DNA of 56,312 nucleotides from Prevotella sp. (lineage in GTDB: Bacteria > Bacteroidota > Bacteroidia > Bacteroidales > Bacteroidaceae): contig JAFPVW010000043.1 in assembly GCA_017395215.1 (NCBI GenBank), positions 1 through 56,312 on the forward strand, read 5' to 3'. A program made the translations under genes and the position numbers. The notes under the pieces were generated by a model. That model did no database searches. It had not been told where the DNA came from and saw nothing but the letters and a program-made list of their open reading frames with translations. This document shows, piece after piece, positions 45,801 to 52,608 of this stretch; positions within the stretch are counted from its first letter, which is position 1; each line of letters opens with the position of its first letter.

Positions 45801-47920
45801 ACGGCGACGAGAGCGGTCTGCTGACCTATCTGTCGTTCGACCGCATAGAGCGCCAGAGCGACAACGACCTCGAACTGGTGCCCTACGCCTACAGCAAGAA
45901 AATCTACCTGGACGACAAGGGCCAGCCGCGCTATCAGCTCGACCCGCTGACGAAGGAGCCCACCGGCACGTTGGTGCGCGACTACCTGTTCGCCGACGAG
46001 ATGGACGCCGTGCTGGCACACTTCGACCGGACGCAGGCAGCACCCGTGGTGCCCTACGAGGAGGTGAAGAACCTGAAGTTCGGCTTCATCGGACGCGGCA
46101 ACCAACTGCTCGTGGAGCTTGACGAGCATGCCGCCCGGCTGAACCACCGCAACATCTACGTCACGGTGCGCGACATCGAGGACAAGAACGGCAACACGCT
46201 GGCTTCGCCACAGACGGCCTGCTACTACGTGACCAACAGCAGCCTGCAGTGGCTGGTGAACCGCCTGGACGCCACTATTAAATATGGTAGCGGCGAGAGC
46301 TGTGAACTGCTGTTCTACAACAACGGCGCACAGAACCACACCTACACCATCGAGAACTGCCCCCGCTGGCTCAAACTCGACAAGTACACCGACGTGATGG
46401 CACCGCAGAGCTTAGACTATGTCACAGCAACGGCCAGCAAGGACCTGAACATCGGTACGTACAACGAAATCATCTATCTGACCGACGAAGAGGGCATCAC
46501 AGAGCCGTTCTACCTCAACCTGACGGTGGAGGGCGAGCAGCCCGACTGGGCCAAGAACGTGGAGGGCGACCTGCTGCAGCACTCGATGAGCATCAGCGGA
46601 CAGGTGTATCTCTATGATGAGCTGGACACCGACACGCGCGACATCGTGGGCGTCTTCGACGACGAGAACCGGTGCCACGGCTTTGCTAACATCAGCCACG
46701 ACGCCGCAACGGGCGAGAACGACCTCTTCCTGACTGTCTATGACGACCAGGCGAGCGGGCGCGCACTGAACTTCCGCCTCTGGCAGTACAGCACGGGCCG
46801 CGAGATTCTGCTGACGACAAAACCGGCCATCACGTTCGAGCAGTCGGCCGTGCTGGGTACCGAGACTCCCGTGCGCTTCGACGGCCGTGAGAGCTTCGTC
46901 CAGAACTTCAGCCTGAAGGAGGGCTGGAACTGGGTGTCGTTCAACGTCAGCAGCCCGCAGCTCAGCGACGTGAACAAGCTGCTGAGCGGCATGGCCTGGA
47001 GCGACGGCGACATCCTGACGGACCTGAGCAGCAACATGACGCTGACCTACGAGAAGGAGCTGAAGCAGTGGATAGCCACCGACAGCGTGCAGAACATGGC
47101 CATCTCGCCGAAGAACGCATACGCCATCAGGGTGGGCAGGGACTGCACATTCCCCATCGGCGGCACCGTCGTCAAGGATGAGGCCGGACGCACCGTCACC
47201 CTGAAGGAGGGCTGGAACGGCATCGGCTACACGCCGGTGACGAACCTGAGTGTGGAGACGGCCCTGAGCGACTACTATGACCTAGCCGAGCCGGGCGACG
47301 TCATCAAGAGCCACACGGAGTTTGCCTACTTCACCAAGGCGGGCAACGTCGGACGCTGGCGCGGCAGTCTGCAGTATCTGAAGCCGGGCGAGGGCTATAT
47401 GATGCTACGCAAGGCCAAGGACGATGCGTCGTTCACCTATCCGTTCTACGAGCTGGGCAGCAACTTCCGTGAGGACTGGTCAGTCGGCGCAAGGCGCAGC
47501 CCCGCCCCGAAGTCGCCCAGCACGATGAGCGTGAGCGCTGTCATCGAGGGCTTCGAGTTTGAGGACGGCGACGTCCTGGTCGCCTACAGCAACGGCGAGG
47601 CCGTCGGCGAAGCCACTACTGTCAGCGGTTCTCCCGCCGACACCCGCGAGCCGCTCTACCTGAGCATCGCCGGCGACGCACAGCAGCCAATCTGGTTCGC
47701 CATCGAGCGCGACGGTGAAATCGTTGCCACTACCGGCGAAATCATGAGCTTCAAGAGCAACGCCGTCGTCGGCAGTCCCGACGAGCCGACGTCCATCAGA
47801 TTCGTCCGCTCCGCCTACGAGGACGGCTACTGGTACACCACTAACGGCCTGAAGCTGCAGCGCAAGCCGACGCGCAAGGGCATCTACATCTATAATGGTA
47901 ACAAAATCGTGATTAAGTAA
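36860..47920 (+). CDS. Giant secreted multidomain protein (LamG, GLUG-like, T9SS sorting tail)
   Basis: 3,686 residues. Signal peptide (about 1-31, LLPQTAAA). In rough order: strand-rich N-terminal domain; FN3-like domain (about 316-430); two GLUG-like helix regions opening at FDGNGHTL (about 590-770, 815-1000); FN3-like domain (1093-1180); two or three CnaB/carboxypeptidase-like folds (GRLEGYVRFNDGTSAPDV, 1181-1420); a long unrecognised central region (1430-2300) with one hydrophobic stretch near 2105-2125 (VGSTALSVVAAVLEGL); two LamG-like jellyrolls (about 2613-2750, 2800-2960); a module shared with the next gene (about 3257, 3570); two LKEGWNW/LKEGWNG repeats; and a T9SS type-A tail (LQRKPTRKGIYIYNG). 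Probably exported by T9SS to the surface as a carbohydrate-binding or adhesive protein. No catalytic motif was seen. Confidence 0.9.
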   Translation: MNQKSTNILRGRPWLMLLAVFAWLLPQTAAAERFVEKTYQYMVMLNGANTIRIKAPVYDEDADDHWVCNGNLYVTWTDDNGTEQKKSLLHFGFNHGSTGRGSGPKVDGHSNSDSTVPIFFATEVGGSLDITQGNTSNHFSLKKEDGELQRSVYENNDGETYEFSAVWRVPYDMLGKKLKFEWGIMIDYTNGLVWDTDYSLSGLSATEIDVPKAQDVILPQLTQAAMSYSMEGKLELPWFMASDKVTKARYEYTDQYGKTQKVTLQPKATSSVIYLDATVPHKNFRIVVSYKDNLDNDIEEISSEVIDIPIIHGPNGLTVRSLGDMKSKMELKWSLWHTDVNDLSTSDMFVIQRSLTGKEEDFEEIGKVMYMEGTTADSIFTFVDSTLVESLAEGHLKNGGTLDHLTYRVRRAMTENWGWGTNNNCARSVSTVVDDLHLLRIANYTAKWEDERAYTVRVSWDYADERGGVWDDRAQMALRVIMRNREGAVVDTMRYVLNQTDREQRYKVLTLFRSCVKFDVDVLVEKGESPLNDLKDVTAYCFPIRTYDDWVAFRDKVQAAKGQYDVNARLYADVNAGSIMVGWTESTAYRGYFDGNGHTLTFNVGDQNRQYVAPFAYVGNVTIKDLHTAGTITSNHKFISGLIARVNQGCTVNILGCRSSVTLNSTVNGDATNGGFVALSNSGHIFIRNSKFDGSFEGDNCSHNGGFVGWPSYGTVAIDNCFFSPAHFSTKIEGCATWSRTPSADQVTVTNSYATTELTDQIKSIVIDGKTFMVLHNNDDWMSFKEAIKTNDYTNAILANDFTVNHCIAWDGEGTFRGIFDGNGHTLNMDIYAGNASAVGLFKNASDYTIKNLHLTGKITGGQHTAGLVGNSTAASSANRNHIYNCRVSATIESSGWVAGGFIGRGNYADVLNCLFDGHIGCSQEKRDGLQWWIGAFYGYVDDGLACCVQTSLEKGSYKGGTEHIGLNIKPWDYWGNGENEWNRDNWSYSNLPKTKNANEVAVEAMLSNLGTDNWQMVDGTVLPKMATTEIIGIVTHPLSDFEQYYKDGWKKEGNTIVPETTTIPDQVYAEITKPALPDFYHASNGKIDPELLTTTRQSSVVLAWNTDGNPIDYFKVLRRVKGEGDDKWAEVATGLTDMSYEDKTVSPLATYEYKVLGVNDCEGRDSTATEVKVGECKHTGRLEGYVRFNDGTSAPDVKVSIYYVKSNRKTWVKDVTTDDSGFFEADELSYYGEPSAEYNAKAVSDDNIEFEVGDYSVTFNATSNNEAVHEFIITNGKRFSGFVMYDGTSIPVKGVNFLVNGKKMHNAKGEVLETDYDGSFSFRVKEGDNKIQAVMDKHVFTNDGYYKNSGAQNIKSDVAGIYFYDSTKVKLTGRIVGGNDQGLKPLGNNLSKNNLGDSLTMVLTLEGDNTSWLVYDNLNPNKTVREEVVRHPRNGAKHYTSVTTERKRMMVYPDVKTGEYVLMLPPVRWKVQQVYCKGYPTLFQEGQVSEVIDLTDCLVSKDTTYVGTFKDVDAQTVYQPKDSFNAVYNRIYHSPVEVTYKQIVYDNFDYFGDKTYTATNLAGQQASVPLVYAVKKPNWPRELKDSLQAVYTFDYPVFSLERRYGIQLQVGERYLYNNDLASGKFDIVRLQGGKAYMQNGMKAGAEKVEQELDSLGQTVFTLQADQVTQMLTGPAALRTVTFSVKRDSTYFEAEPLHGYVLNMFALGSGRDILTEGQPILFDILRDPPGGYSSASLAKGATINYSYMMNLSLASGPVLSMTIGQKQETFFGTVQGNLTPAQVFNGATTGYNSISDNGSATVQDFVFNMQGSKAYSYTMALTNAVSTSGDPSMVGADADLYIGTVQNVTVTPMSTIRALPDSMYNELLSQMSIGQVNTDGYLAKYAQYGDVVEIAKGTKINADGSKEVFHLVRDLSLGYGPKLKSNFIYSQKQIMTQIIPAKAKEILNLMYTGSKAEAQSLANATKKPVYLSLRLPTDPNFALPNTKVIPGHAYNTTIEKAEDGINYLVVLPSDKKESDFGDEVKEKFQIIYAWAQFIVQNEHEKLGATDLVNNYDIAGAAGVNYSETYDATFSETTMQYFPFGVQPDYFETSAASGSWMAAVNVGSTALSVVAAVLEGLIKKDPTTKTSSSEWIKTKFNGEKVSDIEFQGLLFRWSLVPVVSMTTVGTRSESKGYNRTETFTIATDPASHLNVDVYRTKPANTMTSSTKVSAMDVFTNYNFYEMSKKDLEKLSGRMSGGQLEVVGPRSFVYRTRGGATQNPWEDKRVTQFYHPGTQLDERTLKICNPKIKLDKQSVSGVAINDAARFTIILSNESEKPEATDGLSILQLFAVDQANLNGAKISVNGQTLTTGGMSVTTVPGLPTILQMEVRAGQAFDYEGLMIGVMSPTDPEHTYDLTSFDVHFLREAGPVDIATPGDKWVLNTNAQMDSKRGWYIPVTINGFDRHQQNFDHIEFQYKESQRGDDSWTNLCSYYASDSLMATANGVRKLIPENGNIVTEFYGEGWVMERTYDLRAVLFCRNGNDFLTTPSKIISGVKDTRRPQLFGTPEPKNGLLTSGDDIVFNFSEDIEYNYLSAITNFEVKGEVNNDNLSEMVSVQFGGQASVESEARRNFTGKDLTIDLMVKPAETGRDMPLFSHGTNGQKLQLWLTKDFYLKAVVNDQTFTSDSVIGKNAFRQVALTISQQDSTLTFYKGGVRIGSRKLTSLYNGTGTLIFGRTNELDRSQSTYYEGRMMEARLWYSAMDGGLIGTTYGGKRLTGYESNLVDYYPMNEGSGDYVTDHTQGANARLMGASWAIPRGLSLHLEKADKGVLLDKNAINRTNEHDYTLMFWFKTDADGRGALLSNGRGLKEDIGAQNLYHIGFEGDKLMYRSNGFATEVPGDWSDGQWHNFAMTVNRARNVANIYVDKELRTTFEADSLGGISGGYPLIGATRYDVLKENGDVETRDGDDALRGNVDELMFFAQALPQQLISTYATKNPNGDESGLLTYLSFDRIERQSDNDLELVPYAYSKKIYLDDKGQPRYQLDPLTKEPTGTLVRDYLFADEMDAVLAHFDRTQAAPVVPYEEVKNLKFGFIGRGNQLLVELDEHAARLNHRNIYVTVRDIEDKNGNTLASPQTACYYVTNSSLQWLVNRLDATIKYGSGESCELLFYNNGAQNHTYTIENCPRWLKLDKYTDVMAPQSLDYVTATASKDLNIGTYNEIIYLTDEEGITEPFYLNLTVEGEQPDWAKNVEGDLLQHSMSISGQVYLYDELDTDTRDIVGVFDDENRCHGFANISHDAATGENDLFLTVYDDQASGRALNFRLWQYSTGREILLTTKPAITFEQSAVLGTETPVRFDGRESFVQNFSLKEGWNWVSFNVSSPQLSDVNKLLSGMAWSDGDILTDLSSNMTLTYEKELKQWIATDSVQNMAISPKNAYAIRVGRDCTFPIGGTVVKDEAGRTVTLKEGWNGIGYTPVTNLSVETALSDYYDLAEPGDVIKSHTEFAYFTKAGNVGRWRGSLQYLKPGEGYMMLRKAKDDASFTYPFYELGSNFREDWSVGARRSPAPKSPSTMSVSAVIEGFEFEDGDVLVAYSNGEAVGEATTVSGSPADTREPLYLSIAGDAQQPIWFAIERDGEIVATTGEIMSFKSNAVVGSPDEPTSIRFVRSAYEDGYWYTTNGLKLQRKPTRKGIYIYNGNKIVIK

Positions 47921-47921
47921 T

Positions 47922-48707
47922 ATGAAAAAGATATATTTATCAGTCGCACTGCTTGCAAGCCTCGTCTTCGGGGCTTGCAAGAGCGACAGCGACAGCGACA
48001 ATGACACCCCAGTCATTGACAATAACGCCGCCTACACCGAGACCACGGTCAGTGTGGCACCGACGTGGCAGATAGATTGGAACCATGACCAGCAGCGCCC
48101 TGACTGGAAGGAGCCAGACGGGTCAATCTACGAGAACTGGACTATCCTGAAGGTGCAGATAGAGGAGGCATTACGCCCCTATGCTTCCTCTGGCGACTTG
48201 ATGGCCCTCTTCGTGAACGGCGAACTGCGCGGACTGGCAAGCCCCGCCGTCATCGTCAGCACGGGTCAGACCGACAACGGCAAGTTCTTGATGAAGGCCT
48301 ACGGCAATGAGTCGGGCACGGAAACAGTGAACATGTCACTGAAATACTACTGCCAGCAGCTGAAGCACATCTTCACCCTGACGGACGACATCAACTTGAA
48401 CTCGGATGAGAGCACCGGCATCGACGAGGCCTACATCCCAGAGTTCACCTACGGCTCCGACAAGTATCCCGTGGTGAAGACAGTGGTCGTGGAGAGCCTC
48501 CTGACAAAGGTTGGCATCACGCCCGTAGAGGACAACGTGATAGGTGCCTTCGTAGGCGAAGAGTGCCGTGGCACGGTGACGCTCTCAGCATCAGGCCGAA
48601 CGGAGCTCATCATTTACGGTCGCACGGATGGTGAGTCAGTGACGCTGAAGTACCATGACGCTGCGAAAGGCGTCATATACACCATTGCCGACACCGTGAA
48701 ACTGTAA
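47922..48707 (+). CDS. Lipoprotein made of two copies of a module shared with the giant protein
   Basis: 261 residues. Lipobox VFGAC (Cys19) and an acidic DSDSDND linker. Two tandem modules follow: GDLMALFVNGELRGLASP...FLMKAYG (about 94-165) and DNVIGAFVGEECRGTVTL...ELIIYG (about 203-257). Both follow the pattern D-x-(V/I/L)-x-(A/G)-(F/Y)-x(4-6)-(R/V)-G found twice near the end of the giant protein (DIVGVFDDENRCHG, GDVLVAYSNGEAVG). The ATG comes one base after the giant gene's stop, so the two are translated together. It may be a lipid-anchored partner or stub of the giant protein; the function is unknown. Confidence 0.82.
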   Translation: MKKIYLSVALLASLVFGACKSDSDSDNDTPVIDNNAAYTETTVSVAPTWQIDWNHDQQRPDWKEPDGSIYENWTILKVQIEEALRPYASSGDLMALFVNGELRGLASPAVIVSTGQTDNGKFLMKAYGNESGTETVNMSLKYYCQQLKHIFTLTDDINLNSDESTGIDEAYIPEFTYGSDKYPVVKTVVVESLLTKVGITPVEDNVIGAFVGEECRGTVTLSASGRTELIIYGRTDGESVTLKYHDAAKGVIYTIADTVKL

Positions 48708-48715
48708 CAAACGAC

Positions 48716-48741
48716 GGTAGCGGGGGGCAACTCCCGCTACC
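48716..48741 (+). terminator. Probable terminator of the giant-protein operon
   Basis: GGTAGCGGG (48716-48724) pairs with CCCGCTACC (48733-48741), 9 bp, 8-base loop, 9 bases past the stop. The T tract after it is poor, so termination may be partial. Confidence 0.6.
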
Positions 48742-48802
48742 TACCGTTACTAAAAATCCACAATTTTTCCTTAAAAGGGATGATTTTCTCGTTTTTTCTT
48801 AC

Positions 48803-48810
48803 TAAATTTG
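48803..48810 (+). promoter_or_regulatory. -7 box of pepD
   Basis: TAAATTTG, 40 bases upstream of the pepD ATG. Confidence 0.7.
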
Positions 48811-48850
48811 CGGCGCAAACCTAAGAACACCCATTTTACTACAAGAAAAG

Positions 48851-50311
48851 ATGAACGAAATTCAGAACCTACAGCCGCAGTGCATCTGGAAGAACTTCTA
48901 TGCACTGACACAGGTGCCCCGCCCGAGCGGACACCTCGAGAAAGTACAGCAATTCCTGCTGGAGTTTGGAAAGCAGGCCGGCGTCGAGGCCTTCAAGGAC
49001 CCTGCCGGCAACATTGTGTTCCGCAAACCCGCCACGCCGGGCATGGAGAACCGCAAGGGCATCATCCTGCAGGCTCACATGGATATGGTGCCGCAGAAGA
49101 CACCCGAGTCAACCCATAACTTCGAGACCGACCCCATACAGCCGTGGATTGACGGCGAGTGGGTAAGGGCCAAGGGCACGACGCTCGGCGCCGACAACGG
49201 TCTGGGTGTGGCCTCTATCATGGCCATCATGGAAGCCAAGGACCTGCAGCACGGCCCCATCGACGCCCTTATCACTCGCGATGAGGAAACGGGCATGTTC
49301 GGTGCCAATGAGCTGCCGGAGGGTGAACTGCAGGGTGACATCCTGCTGAACCTCGACTCCGAACACTGGGGTAAGTTCGTCATCGGAAGCGCCGGTGGCA
49401 TCGACGTTACCGCAACCTTGGATTATAAAGAGGTGGAGACCGACGAGGACGACGCTGCCGTCCGCGTCACCGTCAAGGGACTGCGCGGCGGACACAGCGG
49501 TCTGGAGATTCACGAGGGACGCGGCAATGCCAATAAACTGCTGGTGCGCCTCGTCCGCGAGGCCATCGAGGAACTCGATGCCCGTCTGGCCTGCTGGCAG
49601 GGCGGCAACATGCGCAACGCCATCCCCTTCAAGGCCGAAGTGGTGCTCACGCTGCCGAAGGAGAACGTCGATGCCCTGAAGGAGCTCTGCGCCGACTGGC
49701 AGGAGGACTTCCGCGACGAGTACAAGCAGATTGAGACGCTCGGCATCGAGGTGACGGCCGACGACGTGGAGACGCCGAAGATGGAGGTGCCCGTCGAGAT
49801 TCAGGACAACCTCATCAACGCCATCTACGCCTGCCACGACGGCGTTATCCGTATGATACCCTCCTATCCCGAGGTTGTCGAGACCTCGTCGAACCTCGCC
49901 ATCATCAACATCGGCGACAGCAAGGCCTCGCTGAAAATCCTGGCACGCTCCAGCCGCGAGGACATGAAGGACTACGTCGTGAAGACCCTCGAGAGCTGCT
50001 TCTCGATGGCCGGCATGAAGGTGGAGACTGCCGGCTCGTACGGCGGTTGGGACCCGAACCCCGACAGCGAGATTCTGCATCTCTTGTTAAAAGAGTACAA
50101 GGAGTTGTTCGGCGAGGACGGTATCATCCAGGTCGACCATGCCGGTCTGGAGTGCTCCGTTATCCTGGGCAAGTACCCGCACTTGGACGTCGTGTCTTTA
50201 GGCCCGACGATGAAGTCGCCCCACACCACCACCGAGCGCGCCCTCATCGCCACCGTCGCCCCGTTCTGGGAGCTGCTGAAGAAGACGCTCCAGGACGTGC
50301 CTGACAAATAA
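48851..50311 (+). CDS. pepD: Aminoacyl-histidine dipeptidase (M20 peptidase)
   Basis: 486 residues, cytosolic di-zinc dipeptidase of the M20C/PepD family, acting on X-His and other dipeptides. Metal and catalytic residues are in place: His76 and Asp78 in LQAHMDMVP, Asp115 in GADNGLGVA, Glu145-Glu146 in RDEETGMFGA, Asp169 in LNLDSEHWG. GLRGGHSGLEIHEGRGNAN marks the dimerisation/lid domain and a final His lies in KSPHTTTERA. Full length, own promoter and own terminator. Housekeeping peptide use fits a proteolytic gut or rumen lifestyle. Confidence 0.95.
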   Translation: MNEIQNLQPQCIWKNFYALTQVPRPSGHLEKVQQFLLEFGKQAGVEAFKDPAGNIVFRKPATPGMENRKGIILQAHMDMVPQKTPESTHNFETDPIQPWIDGEWVRAKGTTLGADNGLGVASIMAIMEAKDLQHGPIDALITRDEETGMFGANELPEGELQGDILLNLDSEHWGKFVIGSAGGIDVTATLDYKEVETDEDDAAVRVTVKGLRGGHSGLEIHEGRGNANKLLVRLVREAIEELDARLACWQGGNMRNAIPFKAEVVLTLPKENVDALKELCADWQEDFRDEYKQIETLGIEVTADDVETPKMEVPVEIQDNLINAIYACHDGVIRMIPSYPEVVETSSNLAIINIGDSKASLKILARSSREDMKDYVVKTLESCFSMAGMKVETAGSYGGWDPNPDSEILHLLLKEYKELFGEDGIIQVDHAGLECSVILGKYPHLDVVSLGPTMKSPHTTTERALIATVAPFWELLKKTLQDVPDK

Positions 50312-50332
50312 CCCTAACCCCCTCAATAAAAC

Positions 50333-50362
50333 CCGCAGGCCTGCAGCGTCTGCGGTTTTTTT
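50333..50362 (+). terminator. pepD terminator
   Basis: CCGCAG (50333-50338) pairs with CTGCGG (50350-50355), with an inner GC-rich loop, followed by T7. Confidence 0.85.
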
Positions 50363-50363
50363 A

Positions 50364-50371
50364 TAATTTTG
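50364..50371 (+). promoter_or_regulatory. -7 box of the sigma-fusion operon
   Basis: TAATTTTG, immediately after the pepD terminator and about 50 bases before the ATG at 50420. It is a housekeeping-type box, so the sigma-fusion gene need not be autoregulated. Confidence 0.6.
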
Positions 50372-50419
50372 CATGCCGAAAGCGTTGACATTTCGACTGC
50401 TCGCCTGTACTATATACAA

Positions 50420-51268
50420 ATGGAAAGACTGACGACAGACCAGATAGACTCCCTTTACCGTCAGCACCACGAACGCATGGTGCTGACGGCACGCACGCTG
50501 TTAGGCAACGGCGACGAGGCCCGCGACGTCGTCAACGACGTGTTTGCCGATTTGCTCGTCCGCAACAAGCCGCTGGACGACGCGCAGGCTGAGAGCTACC
50601 TCATGGTCTGCGTACGCAACCGTTGCCTCAACCTGATAGAGCATCAACGGATAGTCAGACAGTCAGCCAGTGAAATCAGCTCTGACGGGGATGCTTCTGA
50701 GGAGGGCGAGTACGAGGAGCCGCCCGTCGACGACGTACTCAATTATGTCAGTAGTGCGCTGACCCCCAAGTCGCAGCAGGTCATCGAACAGCACTTTCTG
50801 AAACAGAAGAAGTACCAGGACATTGCCCACGACATGGGCATCAGCCGCTTCGCCGTCTACAAGCACATGACGCGAGGCATCCGCCAGCTTCAGGCCCACT
50901 TTGCCTGGTACCACCTGGTGTTGGCCTTAGTCCTGCTGTCGGGTGCCGTCTTTGCCGTCTGGATGCACTTCAGCCGTCCTGCCCAGCCCCAGCCGACGGT
51001 ACCGGCAACCGCTGTACAGCCTGCCACGCCGACTGCCGAGCCACGTACCATCCGCTACGAGAACGCCACGCTGGAACAGATACTGACCGACATCACTAAA
51101 TATAATAAGGTAGAACTGCGCTTCCTCAACGACGCTCCCAGACAACTGCGGCTGCACTACGACTGGCACCAGGCAGAACCCGTCGCTGACATAGCCGCCA
51201 CGCTCGACGCTTTTGACGGCATCAGTATGGAACTGCGCGATAACACCCTCTACGTGAATAAACCATGA
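50420..51268 (+). CDS. ECF-type sigma factor fused to a membrane helix and a DUF4974-like domain
   Basis: 282 residues. Sigma region 2 at about 8-75 (SLYRQHHERMVLTARTLLG...ARDVVNDVFADLL, YLMVCVRNRCLNLI); an acidic linker (84-105); sigma region 4 at about 108-158 with helix-turn-helix YQDIAHDMGISRFAVYKHMTRG. A single membrane helix follows at 161-184, a Pro-rich linker to 208, and a C-terminal domain (209-281, TIRYENATLEQILTDITKY...DNTLYV) like the DUF4974 domain that normally ends FecR anti-sigma factors. The FecR domain itself is missing. The DNA-binding part would face the cytoplasm and the tail the periplasm. A TTG at 50369 is rejected as a start because it lies in the promoter box. The stop overlaps the next ATG (ATGA). 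Confidence 0.9.
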   Translation: MERLTTDQIDSLYRQHHERMVLTARTLLGNGDEARDVVNDVFADLLVRNKPLDDAQAESYLMVCVRNRCLNLIEHQRIVRQSASEISSDGDASEEGEYEEPPVDDVLNYVSSALTPKSQQVIEQHFLKQKKYQDIAHDMGISRFAVYKHMTRGIRQLQAHFAWYHLVLALVLLSGAVFAVWMHFSRPAQPQPTVPATAVQPATPTAEPRTIRYENATLEQILTDITKYNKVELRFLNDAPRQLRLHYDWHQAEPVADIAATLDAFDGISMELRDNTLYVNKP

Positions 51269-52596
51269 GACACGTCATCATCTTCCTCCTGCTGCTTAGT
51301 ACGGCGTGTACAGCTGGGGCCCAGCGCGTTAGCCGAGACTACCGTGACTGTCCGATGACCACAGTCCTCACCGACCTGAGCCGTGTCTCGACGCGGCAGC
51401 GCATTGTCTTCATCTACAACGACTTGGAGGACTACCTCGTCACCCAGCGCTTCAACTCGCTGACCGTGGCCGAGGCTATCGTCGCCTGTATCGGCCATTA
51501 CCCCATCAAGCTGACCAACCGGGGCGACTCCATCCTGCTCGTGGAGTGCACGCAGCGCCTGCCCTACAAGGTGAAGGGGCTGCTGGTCAACGAGCAGGGA
51601 CAGCCCGTGGCCGACGCCAACATCAGCCTGACAGCCGGCGAAGCCGCCTGCGGACAGAGCATCAGCAACCAGAGCGGGCGCTTCGTCATACCGACCAGTC
51701 AGCCTGAAGGCACCATCCACGTCAGCCACGTCGCCTACAAGCCCGCCAGCCTCCGCTTTTCGGCGGGCGACCTGGGCACCATTCGCCTGGAGGCGGCCAA
51801 CATCAGGCTCGACAGCGTCAGCGTGAAGGCCAGCGTGCCGACCTTAGCCGAGAGCCGTTACCTGAAGTACGCCGACAGGATAGCAAAAGAGGTGTGGCAG
51901 ATGAAGATGCCGCAGTTCCACATCGACACCCTGCCCGCCAAGTACCGGCACGCTGATGCTGTCGTGCTGGCCGACTACGACTGTATAGAGTATCAGCTGG
52001 TCAGCCAGAGCTACCCCGGCATGCCTTTCACCCTTGTCAACTTACACGAGAAGTGGGTCAGCACACTCCACCTCCACCGCAGCCGCTATTACGTCAACAG
52101 CCCCGAAGCCGCCCGCAGACTGTCGGCAGTGAGCTTCTCGCGCCTGACCGACATCACCGACGTCACCTTCCACAAGACTACGGTCATGGGCATCAGGGTG
52201 ATCAGTCCTGACGGCAGCACGCGCACCGTGAACACCTGGCCCTACTTCAAGCCCAAGGCCAGAAGCCGCGCGACCGCTGCCAACGCTACCGACACCATAC
52301 GCCTGGCGCGGCTGGAGCCAGGCGACATCCTCGACGTCTTCATCTATCACCGCTTCGAGGAGCCAATGTCTCCGTACGAGCTGAAACTGCCTGCCCGCTA
52401 CCCCGTGCTCTACTACGAGGGCAGAGCCGTAGCCGACCGCAAGCTGCACCTCATGCACCGAGAGACCGGTACCCTGGGGCACAAGACGACTGAGGAGAAC
52501 GACGGGCGCGACGTGATAGTCTACACCCAGAGCGACTACGACCAGCCGCCGGCGACCGCCGCCAGCGTCACCGTGGAGGTAAACCTGAAGAAATAA
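51265..52596 (+). CDS. Envelope protein with STN-like and carboxypeptidase-like domains, no TonB barrel
   Basis: 443 residues. Signal peptide (to about 19, CTAGAQ). Residues 24-95 resemble the secretin/TonB short N-terminal domain (STN): VLTDLSRVSTRQRIVFIYND...RGDSILLVE. Residues 100-180 are a carboxypeptidase-like regulatory fold (VKGLLVNEQGQPVADANISL). In SusC-type receptors a plug and barrel would follow; here the rest (185-443) is a soluble strand-rich domain with RHADAVVLADYDCIEY, ISPDGSTRTVN and LARLEPGDILDVFIYHRFEEP, which reads like DUF3857. Probably periplasmic. Translationally coupled to the sigma fusion and plausibly its signal partner, since STN domains touch FecR C-termini in classical systems. 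Confidence 0.8.
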   Translation: MRHVIIFLLLLSTACTAGAQRVSRDYRDCPMTTVLTDLSRVSTRQRIVFIYNDLEDYLVTQRFNSLTVAEAIVACIGHYPIKLTNRGDSILLVECTQRLPYKVKGLLVNEQGQPVADANISLTAGEAACGQSISNQSGRFVIPTSQPEGTIHVSHVAYKPASLRFSAGDLGTIRLEAANIRLDSVSVKASVPTLAESRYLKYADRIAKEVWQMKMPQFHIDTLPAKYRHADAVVLADYDCIEYQLVSQSYPGMPFTLVNLHEKWVSTLHLHRSRYYVNSPEAARRLSAVSFSRLTDITDVTFHKTTVMGIRVISPDGSTRTVNTWPYFKPKARSRATAANATDTIRLARLEPGDILDVFIYHRFEEPMSPYELKLPARYPVLYYEGRAVADRKLHLMHRETGTLGHKTTEENDGRDVIVYTQSDYDQPPATAASVTVEVNLKK

Positions 52597-52608
52597 CATA
52601 CAGACACA

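Noticed and set aside
50369-50419. Longer N-terminus for the sigma fusion starting at TTG 50369
   Set aside because: The TTG is part of the TAATTTTG promoter box. The ATG at 50420 gives a normal sigma region 2 start.
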